In this document: piece after piece, positions 15,772 to 24,185 of the stretch | Layout of the letters: each line of letters opens with the position of its first letter | How positions within the stretch are numbered: position 1 is the stretch's first letter | Source: Murimonas intestini | GTDB taxonomy: Bacteria > Bacillota > Clostridia > Lachnospirales > Lachnospiraceae | NCBI RefSeq assembly: GCF_024622195.1 | Contig: NZ_JANKBI010000008.1 | Coordinates: forward strand, 124,001-188,000 | Direction of reading: 5' to 3' | Length of the DNA: 64,000 bases | Translations under genes and position numbers: made by a program | Notes under the pieces: model-generated | The model's database searches: none | Seen by the model: the letters and a program-made list of their open reading frames with translations, nothing else | Told to the model about the DNA's origin: nothing

Positions 15772-16887
15772 CTATTTATCAAATAATTCAGACACCTGTT
15801 TCATATAGTCAATAATAGTCAGATGCTGGGGACAGTGGCTCTCGCACTGGCCGCATTCTACACAGTCGCCTGCCAGACCGCTCTTTCCCTCATGATTCTT
15901 ATAGTAGAATACAGAGTTCGACTGGTCGCCAAACTGCTTATATGCATTATACAGTGCAAAATACTTTGGTATTGGGATTTCTTTTGGACATCCTTCAACG
16001 CAGTACTGACACCCGGTACATGGAATAGCTATACTGCTGTTAATGATTTCCGTCACTTTCTGTATTATTCCCATCTCTTCTTCATTCAATGGCACAAAGC
16101 CGGCCATATATGAGGTATTGTCCAGAAGCTGGTCATAGTTGGACATACCTGAGAGGACCATCATGACATCAGGCTGGCTGGCAGCAAACCTGACAGCCCA
16201 GGATGCGGGTGATGCATCAGGCGCATAAAACTTCATGAGCTCCTCTGCCGCCTCAGGCACCGCCGCCAGCGTCCCCCCTTTTACGGGTTCCATGACGATC
16301 ACGGGTTTCCCATGCTTTTTACACACTTCATAACACTCTCTTGACTGAATATTTACACTGTCCCAGTCCAGATAGTTCAGCTGCAGCTGGACAAATTCTG
16401 TCTCCGGGTGCGCCTCCAGGATCTCATCCAGAAGTACGGCATTATCATGATAGGAAAATCCTATTTTTCTGATCCTGCCCTCTTCCTTTTTCTTACTGAT
16501 GAAGCCAAATGCATCCAGCTTCTCTACCATCCTGTAGTTAGCGTCATTCAGACAGTGCAGCAGATAATAGTCAAAATAATCCACTCCGCACTTTTCCAGC
16601 TGCTCCCCAAAGATCCGCTCCATGGCTTCTTCCTCTGTGATCATTGCCATGGGCAGCTTTGTAGCCAGTGTATAGCTGTCTCTTGGATGGCGTTTTACAA
16701 GCGCCTCCCTCACCGCCGTTTCACTGGCATAATCATGATACATATATGCCGTATCAAAATAAGTAAAACCTTTCTCCAGAAAGGTGTCCGTCATCCTGCA
16801 CATCTGTTCCAGATCAATGCTTTTCTGATCTTCCGGATCTGTCAGCGGCAGTCTCATGCATCCAAAACCTAATTTCTTTTGTTCCAT
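15772..16887 (-). CDS. Aldo/keto reductase with C-terminal 4Fe-4S domain
   Basis: A 371-residue cytoplasmic oxidoreductase. The TIM barrel opens GFGCMRLPL and has the AKR residues Asp and Tyr in FDTAYMYHDY (about 44-53), Lys in TKLP and His in YYLLHCLND. The C-terminal quarter has a cluster CTGCQYCVEGCPKEIPIPKY and a second set CVECGQCESHCPQ, enough for two iron-sulfur clusters. This fusion is frequent in Clostridia and Bacteroidetes; substrates are mostly unknown. It could reduce lactaldehyde from the neighbouring aldolase. GGGGGA lies 7 bases before the ATG. Confidence 0.9.
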   Translation of the reverse strand: MEQKKLGFGCMRLPLTDPEDQKSIDLEQMCRMTDTFLEKGFTYFDTAYMYHDYASETAVREALVKRHPRDSYTLATKLPMAMITEEEAMERIFGEQLEKCGVDYFDYYLLHCLNDANYRMVEKLDAFGFISKKKEEGRIRKIGFSYHDNAVLLDEILEAHPETEFVQLQLNYLDWDSVNIQSRECYEVCKKHGKPVIVMEPVKGGTLAAVPEAAEELMKFYAPDASPASWAVRFAASQPDVMMVLSGMSNYDQLLDNTSYMAGFVPLNEEEMGIIQKVTEIINSSIAIPCTGCQYCVEGCPKEIPIPKYFALYNAYKQFGDQSNSVFYYKNHEGKSGLAGDCVECGQCESHCPQHLTIIDYMKQVSELFDK

Positions 16888-16980
16888 TTCTGATTCCCCC
16901 TTTTTCTAACAGTATTATAGTTCATTGTATAAACAAATAAAACGTATTATCGTGACATCTTTTTGTAGTATCTTGTTATC

Positions 16981-17123
16981 GTTACTATTCATACGTCACC
17001 GTCCCGCGAGGTGTTTTCGTGCATATTTTGCACGAAAATCCCGAGGGCTGCAGCGCGAAACGGCGCTTTTGGCCGTTTCTGTGCATCGCAAAGCGTGTTA
17101 CTGGTCACGGAGTGAACAGTATC
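16981..17123 (+). repeat. Palindromic repeat, class A full-length copy with perfect 8-bp target duplication
   Basis: 143 bp, the same length and architecture as the copy at 12822, with loop and terminal differences (ATATTTT loop in hairpin 1, GCTTTTG in hairpin 2, GTATC instead of GTAAC at the right end). TTGTTATC flanks it exactly on both sides (16973-16980, 17124-17131). The right duplication overlaps the esterase stop codon at 17130-17132. Confidence 0.88.
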
Positions 17124-17129
17124 TTGTTA

Positions 17130-17963
17130 TCAGATTCCTACATTTCCGCTGCTCAGTCCTGCTGAATCTTCCTCCAGTGGGAGCCAGTCAATGACCTTCT
17201 TAATATAACGGTTCCAAAAATCCCATTCGTGCGCACCCGTTCCTTCCTCATATGTAACTTTCACACCGATCTCATCCAGATATGATTTATAGGCCCGGTT
17301 AGCTGCCAGCAGGGAATCTTCAATCCCGCAGGCCATAAATATCTTTGGAATCTCACTGCCTCGGTCTTTCAGTTCTTTTGCCAGCCATTCCGGATCTTTA
17401 TCACTGCCCTTTACCTGGCCAAGATTTCCAAATATTCCTTCTGCATATGCCCTTCCCTCCAGAAAGAAGGGTGTGTCGTCTTTCCTGCCATCTATGCCTT
17501 TTGTGATCAGGGCAGAGGAGAGGCCGGCAATACAGCCGAAGGTATCATGGTACTTCAGTCCGTTTCTGATCGCTCCGTATCCGCCCATAGACAGCCCGGC
17601 GATAAAGGTATCCTCCCTCCTGCGGCTAAGCGGAAACATTCTTCTTGTTATCTCCACCAGCTCTTTTCCGATAAATTCTCCATAATAATTATTTACTCCT
17701 GGCTGGTCCACATAAAACATATTGTCAGCTGAGGGCATCACTACTGCCAGATCCTTTTCCTCAGCCCATCTCTGGATACATGTGTTAGATACCCAGTCTG
17801 TATAATTTCCAAACACACCGTGGAGCAGATATAATGTTTTAAACGGGCGTTCCTCTTTCACCGGCATACCGGGAAATGGCAGTTTGTCTGCCGGCAGTAT
17901 CACATTAACCGTCACTGTCCTCATCAGCGATCCTGACATAAAATTCACTTGTATCAGAGCCAT
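17130..17963 (-). CDS. Esterase of the EstD/S-formylglutathione hydrolase-like family
   Basis: A 277-residue alpha/beta hydrolase without a signal peptide, so probably cytoplasmic. The oxyanion stretch is YLLHGVFGNYTDW, the nucleophile is Ser125 in GLSMGGYG, and the Asp and His of the triad sit in CGIEDSLL and GAHEWDFW near the end. Related proteins deacetylate xylan or other sugars or act on small esters; the substrate cannot be read from sequence. AGGAGG before the ATG at 17963 sets the start. Its stop lies inside the target duplication of the adjacent repeat. Confidence 0.82.
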   Translation of the reverse strand: MALIQVNFMSGSLMRTVTVNVILPADKLPFPGMPVKEERPFKTLYLLHGVFGNYTDWVSNTCIQRWAEEKDLAVVMPSADNMFYVDQPGVNNYYGEFIGKELVEITRRMFPLSRRREDTFIAGLSMGGYGAIRNGLKYHDTFGCIAGLSSALITKGIDGRKDDTPFFLEGRAYAEGIFGNLGQVKGSDKDPEWLAKELKDRGSEIPKIFMACGIEDSLLAANRAYKSYLDEIGVKVTYEEGTGAHEWDFWNRYIKKVIDWLPLEEDSAGLSSGNVGI

Positions 17964-18017
17964 ATAATTCGTCCTCCTGTCCAAAGACCTGTTCTTATTT
18001 ATTTTATTATCCAGTTA

Positions 18018-18098
18018 TTAATCATCCAGCCGGAAAGACCTGCGCCTCTCCAAAAAATCTGCCGCCAGGCCTGCCCATTGTGAAGTTTCCCGGCTCAT
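18018..18098 (-). CDS. Possible 26-residue leader peptide upstream of the esterase
   Basis: A short reading frame beginning MSRETSQWAGLAADFLERRR, with AAGGGAG 4 bases before its ATG, ends 54 bases ahead of the esterase start. It could be a leader or a chance frame. The rest of the 320-base spacer (17964-18284) holds only the terminator at 18230; I see no convincing promoter. Confidence 0.25.
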   Translation of the reverse strand: MSRETSQWAGLAADFLERRRSFRLDD

Positions 18099-18229
18099 CT
18101 GTCTCCCTTCCCCTGCTGAATAATTACCATTTTTATACTATGTAGCTTACCACAAATATCGAAAGTAAAGTTACACTATTACGACTTCTTTTTTTCACTT
18201 TTGGGACTTTTATCTTACAATATAAGGAA

Positions 18230-18263
18230 CCGGTGCCCCAGCATAAATATGCTGGCACACCGG
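18230..18263 (-). terminator. Hairpin after the exported-protein gene
   Basis: CCGGTG with CACCGG, plus the inner pair CAGCATA/TATGCTG, forms a strong two-part stem 22 bases after the stop at 18285. The following minus-strand bases (TTCCTTATATTG) are only partly T-rich. Confidence 0.6.
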
Positions 18264-18284
18264 CCTGATTGCTAAACTTATATA

Positions 18285-19712
18285 TTATTCAAATTTCCTG
18301 ATAGTGATTCCACTTACTTTACCTGTCTCATTATCAATTGTAATATCCATACCGTTCCTATAACTGTCAGAATTGTAGTAGTACATGCTGGTGATGGAAT
18401 CTCCCTCATATGCATCCTGGGGATTTCCGTAAGCGCTCAAAACCTCTTCCTTTGTAGATCCAAGTGTGATCCCGCCCGGATATACAATACTCATCTTGCT
18501 GCCCTCAAGGAACCAGTCATCACTTCCGATACTGGCAACCTTGCACTCAGGTATTGAGAGAGGTCCGTCTGTAGTATTCAGGAAATCTACAGAGATCAGG
18601 GCGCCATTCTTATCAGCAAGATAGCCATACTCGTATTCTCCCTTGTTTACTATATATTCCGGGTCTGTATCCTCATCAAGCGTATAACCCAGTGCCTTAA
18701 GCTCTGCAAAATTACATGGAAGAGTTATTTTCGTATTATTAAATAACACTTCATATGTCTGCCAGCCTGTATCACTGGCCGGTGCAGCTTTTTCAGTCTC
18801 TATTGTGGCCAGTTTTTCTGTACCTGCTGCCGGCTGAGTCCCAGCAGCTTCTGTTGACATCTCAGTTGTCTCTGTGCTTGCTGTTGCCTTGACAGCCTCT
18901 TCCGGAACTACGATCTCATCTACATCATCAAAGCTGTCATAAGTAATTGCAAACCGGAATTTATCCAGAGACACATCTTCCGTATTGTCTTCACTGGCTA
19001 TTATTGCCCACTGCATAGCCTCTGTAAAATCGATCTCCAAAAGAGCCGGCATCAATGTATCTGCGTAAATGCATACTGTTACAGGAACTTTTGAGGTGCC
19101 TACCTCTACATCCCCCATCATATCCTCAATGCTGTCAGCTGCATCACCTGCTGAATCCAGTAAGCCGAGCAGATTCTCAGCACCAAACTTGCCTCTTAAT
19201 TCATAACAGTCTCTCTCGTTTACCTGAACAGGCTCCTGGGAAATTTCAAAAGCATCCGCATCTGATGCAAGATCCTTAAATGCTGTGATCTCAGAACCTG
19301 CAGAATTACCTTCTGTGTGCTCCTTTGACCACAATCCATTAACTAATGTATATGAGACATAGTCATCTCCTTCTGCCACGGTATAATTTTCCATATCAAC
19401 AGACATATTAGTACCCAACACAGACATTCCTATATTGCCATTGATATGTGCGGCCTCCGGGTCCTGGGTCACTTCCATGTCTATATCAAGTTCCATGGTC
19501 ACGGTCCCCTTCTGCCCTTCAGTAATTTCACCGGTCATCGCCAGTTCCATTGCCATATTACCAGTAAATGATCCTATTCCAGCCATATTCTCCGAGGCGC
19601 TGTTCAGCAGTTCTGCAGATGTGGCCTCTTTACTGAATCCAGAAAAAACTAACATACCTGCACAGAGCAGTGCTGCCGCTGATACAGTCTTAGGATTTAA
19701 ATTTTTTCCCAT
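18285..19712 (-). CDS. Exported protein, paralogue of the lipoprotein at 11189, lipobox lost
   Basis: 475 residues, similar along its whole length to the lipoprotein at 11189: shared NMAGIGSFTGN, DMENYTVAEGDDYVSYT, TAFKDLA and a C-terminal EVLSAYGNPQDAYEGD domain. The signal peptide is present, but where the paralogue has SGC this protein has SGF (LVFSGFSKEA), so it cannot be lipidated there. It may be released or stay attached by its uncleaved signal. A Thr/Glu/Ala-rich linker separates the two domains. AAGGAG lies 9 bases before the ATG. Function unknown. Confidence 0.72.
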   Translation of the reverse strand: MGKNLNPKTVSAAALLCAGMLVFSGFSKEATSAELLNSASENMAGIGSFTGNMAMELAMTGEITEGQKGTVTMELDIDMEVTQDPEAAHINGNIGMSVLGTNMSVDMENYTVAEGDDYVSYTLVNGLWSKEHTEGNSAGSEITAFKDLASDADAFEISQEPVQVNERDCYELRGKFGAENLLGLLDSAGDAADSIEDMMGDVEVGTSKVPVTVCIYADTLMPALLEIDFTEAMQWAIIASEDNTEDVSLDKFRFAITYDSFDDVDEIVVPEEAVKATASTETTEMSTEAAGTQPAAGTEKLATIETEKAAPASDTGWQTYEVLFNNTKITLPCNFAELKALGYTLDEDTDPEYIVNKGEYEYGYLADKNGALISVDFLNTTDGPLSIPECKVASIGSDDWFLEGSKMSIVYPGGITLGSTKEEVLSAYGNPQDAYEGDSITSMYYYNSDSYRNGMDITIDNETGKVSGITIRKFE

Positions 19713-19763
19713 ATCCTATTCTCCTTTAACTTAAACTATAAGGTACTTTCTTGGTACCTTTTT

Positions 19764-19792
19764 ATTCTATCAGATATTTTAAGGCAGTACAA
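19764..19792 (-). promoter_or_regulatory. Promoter of the gene at 18285
   Basis: TTGTAC (19787-19792) and TAGAAT (19764-19769) are 17 bases apart on the minus strand. The spacer shares TG and TATCTG with the paralogue promoter at 12755-12783. Between promoter and gene lies the inverted repeat AAGGTAC-N7-GTACCTT (19740-19760). Confidence 0.5.
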
Positions 19793-19800
19793 GCGTTTTG

Positions 19801-19846
19801 TATGCATTTTTATGCATTTTACAATAAATACAGACCTCCTTATAAA
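19801..19846 (+). promoter_or_regulatory. Promoter of the ABC exporter operon with tandem 10-bp direct repeat
   Basis: TTTACA (19818-19823) and TATAAA (19841-19846) are 17 bases apart. TATGCATTTT occurs twice head to tail at 19801-19810 and 19811-19820, one helical turn apart and reaching the -35 box. That is a typical arrangement for an OmpR-type response regulator site, and such a regulator is encoded in this operon. Confidence 0.55.
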
Positions 19847-19940
19847 ATCTTTAAAAATAGCTGTTAACATAACAATAACAAGCCGGCAGCTAAATATTAA
19901 CCCAAGGCTGGCTGAAGCCAGAGTATAAAAGGAGAAAATT

Positions 19941-20645
19941 ATGGGAAATGAGTACATTATAGAAGCTAATCACGTTTCTAAGAAATTCAAAAAGGCATAT
20001 GCAATAAATGATCTGTCTATATCTGTACGAAAAAATTCAGTCTACGGATTACTGGGACCTAACGGCGCCGGCAAATCAACGTTATTGAAAATGATAACAG
20101 GAATTGTCAGACCAACTTCCGGTGAAATATTATTTGACAATCATCCCTGGACCCGGAAAGATTTATTAAATATTGGTTCATTAATCGAGTCTCCACCGCT
20201 GTATGAGAATCTAACGGCATTTGAGAATCTGAAGGTCAGGGCTGCTCTTATGGGAACCGGGATTGATAAATGTAATGAAATATTACAAAAGATGGATCTG
20301 GCGGATACTAAAAACAAAAAGACATCCGATTTTTCCCTGGGGATGAAACAGCGGCTGGGTATAGCATTGGCGCTTCTGAACAGCCCTCAATTATTAGTCC
20401 TGGATGAACCTACAAATGGGCTGGACCCTTTTGGTATTGAGGAATTAAGGACGATGATCCGGTCGTTTGCAGAATCCGGGATCTCTGTCATTATATCCAG
20501 CCATATATTAAGCGAAGTACAGCAAGTTGCCGATGACATCGGAATCATATATAATGGGTCGCTCTTATACCAGGATAATATCGATGCGAGCGAAAACCTG
20601 GAACAATTATTTATGGAAATCATCAGAAAGGAGCGTGCATCCTGA
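19941..20645 (+). CDS. ABC transporter ATPase, lantibiotic-immunity (BcrA/MutF/NisF) type
   Basis: A 234-residue ATPase. Walker A is GPNGAGKST (39-47), the signature is FSLGMKQR (131-138) and Walker B is LLVLDEP (151-157), followed by TNGLDPFGIEELR. The subgroup motif SLIESPPLYENLTAFENL is typical of bacitracin/lantibiotic self-protection ATPases. AAAGGAG precedes the ATG. It heads a plus-strand operon with two permeases, a response regulator and a kinase. No lantibiotic precursor or modification enzyme is near, so this is probably resistance to peptides made by others. Confidence 0.9.
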   Translation: MGNEYIIEANHVSKKFKKAYAINDLSISVRKNSVYGLLGPNGAGKSTLLKMITGIVRPTSGEILFDNHPWTRKDLLNIGSLIESPPLYENLTAFENLKVRAALMGTGIDKCNEILQKMDLADTKNKKTSDFSLGMKQRLGIALALLNSPQLLVLDEPTNGLDPFGIEELRTMIRSFAESGISVIISSHILSEVQQVADDIGIIYNGSLLYQDNIDASENLEQLFMEIIRKERAS

Positions 20646-21406
20646 TGCTGCAGACATATCTTAAAGCAGAAAACATGAAATTTAAACGATCCCTGTTCCG
20701 GAAACTGATTCTGTTGGTTCCGGCAGCTTTGATTTTGACATCAGTAGTATTGATGTATGTTGGTATGGGGCTGGACGGCTTCTCCAGTGTTATGGTCTGC
20801 AATTGGTGCATGCCTGTTGCGTCTTTGTCCGTTGTGTTCTTATGCCATTTAGTGAACAATAAAGATCAAAAGCACCAGTACAGGACTCTTTACAGCCTGC
20901 CCATCAGCCTGAAGAAGACATTTATTTCTAAGACAATTTTGACGGCCCTTAATCTTTTGGTCATATCACTGTTGCTGTCTCTTGTCACTGTTATCTCTGA
21001 ATGTATATCATCAGGCACTTTGGCCCCGGCCGGTCTCACAGGATATTATATTATGGGTTACTGCTTATTGTGGTTCTCTTTACTATGGCAGATTCCTTTC
21101 TGTTTATTTCTGGACCAAAAAGTGGGATTTACCTGTTCTGTAATCATAAATTTGTTCGCCAGTGCACTCGGCGGCCTGTTTCTTTATCTGACTCCTGTAT
21201 TTTGGTTCTTTCCATACAGCTGGACAGCCAGGTTTATGGTCACACTATTTGGAGTTACCACAAACGGTCTGCCAGCCTCCCCAGGCTCCAGATTGCTTTT
21301 AAGCTTAGGTGAAAGTCTGCTGCTGTTATTAATATCTATAACTGCTGTATTCCTTCTCTCCGCCTTGTTTTCACGCTGGTATAGAAAGCAGGTGTACCGC
21401 AGATGA
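20645..21406 (+). CDS. ABC-2 type permease, lantibiotic-immunity MutE/EpiE type
   Basis: A 253-residue protein with about six membrane segments, opening MLQTYLKAENMKFKRSLFRK as in the MutE/SpaE/EpiE permeases. NKDQKHQYRTLYSLPISLKK is the typical cytoplasmic loop before the second membrane helix. Its ATG overlaps the ATPase stop by one base (TGATG), so translation is coupled. It should form a heterodimeric channel with the next protein that expels peptide antibiotics from the membrane. Confidence 0.85.
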   Translation: MLQTYLKAENMKFKRSLFRKLILLVPAALILTSVVLMYVGMGLDGFSSVMVCNWCMPVASLSVVFLCHLVNNKDQKHQYRTLYSLPISLKKTFISKTILTALNLLVISLLLSLVTVISECISSGTLAPAGLTGYYIMGYCLLWFSLLWQIPFCLFLDQKVGFTCSVIINLFASALGGLFLYLTPVFWFFPYSWTARFMVTLFGVTTNGLPASPGSRLLLSLGESLLLLLISITAVFLLSALFSRWYRKQVYRR

Positions 21407-22131
21407 TCATAAGAGAATTTATATCAGATTTTACAAAAATCAAACGGACACCCTGGATTTTATTGCATTTGTCACTGCCAATCGTGATAACTGCGCTATT
21501 TCTGGCTTACTACGCTTTTGCCGGATACCGCATTATCCCTGATGTCCGGTCATTTTTCATCTTACTGCAAATAGGGTATCCAATATTTATCAGTATTGCC
21601 GTGCCGGTTTTCATCCACCTGGACAAGAATATAAACGGCATTCAAAATTCTCTTGGTCTGGTGGAATCACGAAGCTGCGTATATCTTGGAAAATTATTCT
21701 TTATGCTGTTTTTTTCAGCTATAAGTATGATACTATATGAAGTGTGCTTCTGCATTGGAGTCAATATGTTTCTGGATATAAGCATTACCGGATTCAGTAC
21801 CTATGCATCAATATTTTGTATATTTTTATTTGACAGCTTATTTATATATTTACTCCATATACCGTTAGCTTTCCGGTTTGGTTCCAGTATCTCTGTTTTG
21901 CTGGGGATATCAGGCACAATTTTAGCGGGCCTCTTTGAAAATCCCATCGGTGATAAAATCTGGCCGGTCATTCCCTGGGAATGGGGAGTCCAGTTTTTAA
22001 AGAATTATCTGGGGTTTTCAAATGCCCCTGTTTTTCCCGGAATTATTTCTATGGTTATTATGACTTTGACTGCTCTTGCTGTGTCTATACTATGGTTCAG
22101 CAAGTGGGAAGGCAAAGTCTTACAAGAATAA
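21403..22131 (+). CDS. ABC-2 type permease, lantibiotic-immunity MutG type
   Basis: A 242-residue protein with six predicted membrane segments. It begins MIIREFISDFTKIKRTPWIL, as in MutG/SpaG permeases. It has HLDKNINGIQNSLGLVESR in the first loop and ends in a long C-terminal helix. It overlaps the previous gene by 4 bases (ATGA). It is the second half of the permease pair of the exporter. Confidence 0.85.
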   Translation: MIIREFISDFTKIKRTPWILLHLSLPIVITALFLAYYAFAGYRIIPDVRSFFILLQIGYPIFISIAVPVFIHLDKNINGIQNSLGLVESRSCVYLGKLFFMLFFSAISMILYEVCFCIGVNMFLDISITGFSTYASIFCIFLFDSLFIYLLHIPLAFRFGSSISVLLGISGTILAGLFENPIGDKIWPVIPWEWGVQFLKNYLGFSNAPVFPGIISMVIMTLTALAVSILWFSKWEGKVLQE

Positions 22132-22147
22132 AATAGGAGAACTAGCT

Positions 22148-22822
22148 ATGCCGAAACTCTTAGTTGTCGATGATGACCTTGATATGCTGGCGCTGGTACG
22201 TACAGCTCTTGAAAAGGACGGCCACCAGGTAGACACCGAGGCGGATGCCTCAGCTGTAACTCCAGCCAGATGCCGTCTGTACGATCTTCTGCTGCTTGAT
22301 GTGATGATGCCAGGTGAAGATGGATTTTCCCTCTGCAGCCGTATACGCTCCGAGGTGGACTGCCCCATCCTGTTCCTGACAGCCAAAGCGGAAGACTCTG
22401 CCCTTGTACAGGGCTTTGGCCTGGGCGCTGATGATTACATTAAAAAACCTTTCAGCATTGCAGAACTGCGTGCACGTGTAAACGCCCATCTGCGGAGGGA
22501 AATACGCCAGCCGTCACATACGCTGAACCGGTGCGGCGTGCGCTTTGACATGCAGGCAAAAGCTGCGGCGGCAGGCGGACACACTCTGCCCTTTACTAAG
22601 GGAGAATACGCCATCTGTGAGCATCTGGCCCTGCATGCCGGACAGGTGTTTACTAAAGAACAATTATATGAGGCCATTTTCGGCTTTGACGCCGAGGGTG
22701 ATTCCTCATCTATTGCGGAGCATATCAAAAATATCCGCTCTAAATTAAAGGACAGGGACTTAAGCCCCATAGAAACTGTTTGGGGGGTGGGCTATAAATG
22801 GCGAAAAGACAACGTTCTGTGA
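22148..22822 (+). CDS. OmpR-family response regulator of the exporter operon
   Basis: 224 residues. The receiver domain has the acidic pair DDD near residue 8, the phosphoacceptor Asp51 in LLLLDVMMPGEDGF and the conserved Lys in DDYIKKPF. A winged-helix DNA-binding domain fills about 130-222 (FTKGEYAICEHLALH, HIKNIRSKL, WGVGYKW). It resembles regulators of the NisR/SpaR type. AGGAG before ATG 22148 fixes the start. It probably activates its own operon at the direct repeats at 19801-19820. Confidence 0.9.
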   Translation: MPKLLVVDDDLDMLALVRTALEKDGHQVDTEADASAVTPARCRLYDLLLLDVMMPGEDGFSLCSRIRSEVDCPILFLTAKAEDSALVQGFGLGADDYIKKPFSIAELRARVNAHLRREIRQPSHTLNRCGVRFDMQAKAAAAGGHTLPFTKGEYAICEHLALHAGQVFTKEQLYEAIFGFDAEGDSSSIAEHIKNIRSKLKDRDLSPIETVWGVGYKWRKDNVL

Positions 22823-24150
22823 GCCTTTCCTTCGTTCTTCTGCGATTTGCCATAGTCATGCTGGGCTGTATGCTGTTATGCTGCCTGGCATGGTACGTCA
22901 TCCAGGTGCGTCTTCAAAACACAGGTGTCATTTATCAGGGAGCCGTCTCCAACCAGCAGGCGGAGAAAATGCTGTCAGGAGACCCGGAAACCTTTATTTC
23001 CCCCGGAGATGATTTTCTGCCGGAGTACGCTTTGTTTGACAAAAACGGCAGGCTGCTGGAAAGCAGCACAGACGGAAAGAAGCTAAAGAGCCTAGCCGGC
23101 AAGTTACAAGGGGAACTAAACGACATACATTTTCTCCGCCATACTTATGCGGATGGAAGTACAGTGATCTTACGCTGGCATTACAGAGCGGAATTTGCCG
23201 ACCCTGTGCTGCGCAATATGCTGCCCCCAGCTGAATATCTGGGATTAGCCGCACTTGGTGCGGCATTGCTGCTCTGCCTGGTGTTTAACATTCTGTGGCT
23301 CCGGGGCTGTCTGGCTTCAAGACTGAAGCTGTTCAGCGAAGTAAGTGCGAAGGTCGGCGCGCAGGAACTGGATTTTGTAATCCCCCACGCAGGCATAAAG
23401 GAATATGACCGGGCGCTGGATGCTATGGAGCATATGAGGGAGGCATTGTATGATTCCCTGTCCTCCCAGTGGGCTGCACAGCAAAAACGTGAGGCGGAAA
23501 TAGCTGCACTGGCGCATGATCTAAAAACGCCCCTTACCCTGACGGGAGGAAACGCAGAGCTTCTTTTGGAAGAAGAGCTGCCCAAAAACTGCCGGAAAAT
23601 GGCAGAAACTATAGCGGCAAGCAATGAACGGGCCAAACAGTATGTTGCCGCCCTTCTCGAAACCTCCGCAGGCGCGGATGAGTCTTTTGAAATCGTCTGC
23701 CTGCCCGCCATGTTTAATGAACTTTTCCAGAGTTCAAAGTCCATAGCAGAATCCAGGGGCGTTTCCCTGCAGATCATAAATAGACTGGAGGGAAAAGCAT
23801 CCATTCAAAAGGATCATTTACTACGTGCCATAGGCAATGTGGTGCAGAATGCCATCGAGCACACACCGGCTGGCAGATGTGTTTATTTGGAAGGCAGTAT
23901 GACAGATGGAGGCTGGCAGGTCACTGTGCGTGATGAAGGCCCGGGCTTTGGTACGGCTGCTTTGCATCATGCTGCAGAGCGCCTGTGGCGTGATGATGCT
24001 GCGCGCAGCGCCGACGGCCACAATGGCCTTGGCCTGTGGTTTGCATCACAGGTAATAAAAGCACATGCCGGACACCTGGAACTGGGCAACTGCAGTTCCG
24101 GAGGGTTAGTCACCATCCGGTTCCTAAATAACATTAATTTAAATCATTGA
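22798..24150 (+). CDS. Sensor histidine kinase of the exporter operon
   Basis: A 450-residue membrane kinase. Membrane helices at about 11-37 and 145-168 bracket a roughly 100-residue outer sensor. The H box is LAHDLKTPLTLTGGN with His240. The ATPase domain shows NVVQNAIEHTPAG, DEGPGFG and GLGLWFASQV. The gene starts inside the regulator gene (25-base overlap), so both are made together. With the ABC exporter it forms a self-regulated peptide-antibiotic defence unit; the detected peptide is unknown. Confidence 0.9.
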   Translation: MAKRQRSVSLSFVLLRFAIVMLGCMLLCCLAWYVIQVRLQNTGVIYQGAVSNQQAEKMLSGDPETFISPGDDFLPEYALFDKNGRLLESSTDGKKLKSLAGKLQGELNDIHFLRHTYADGSTVILRWHYRAEFADPVLRNMLPPAEYLGLAALGAALLLCLVFNILWLRGCLASRLKLFSEVSAKVGAQELDFVIPHAGIKEYDRALDAMEHMREALYDSLSSQWAAQQKREAEIAALAHDLKTPLTLTGGNAELLLEEELPKNCRKMAETIAASNERAKQYVAALLETSAGADESFEIVCLPAMFNELFQSSKSIAESRGVSLQIINRLEGKASIQKDHLLRAIGNVVQNAIEHTPAGRCVYLEGSMTDGGWQVTVRDEGPGFGTAALHHAAERLWRDDAARSADGHNGLGLWFASQVIKAHAGHLELGNCSSGGLVTIRFLNNINLNH

Positions 24151-24185
24151 TTTTCCTTAGTAAATACAAAAAGGACATGTCTGTA

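Noticed and set aside
18105..18122. GTAATTATTCAGCAGG on the minus strand, resembling the class B left end
   Set aside because: Only about 16 bases match and there is no second end or hairpin, so it is not counted as a copy.
19736..19957. Possible lantibiotic precursor upstream of the immunity operon
   Set aside because: The only open frame there is antisense to the promoter, lacks a leader/core peptide pattern, and runs into the ATPase gene.
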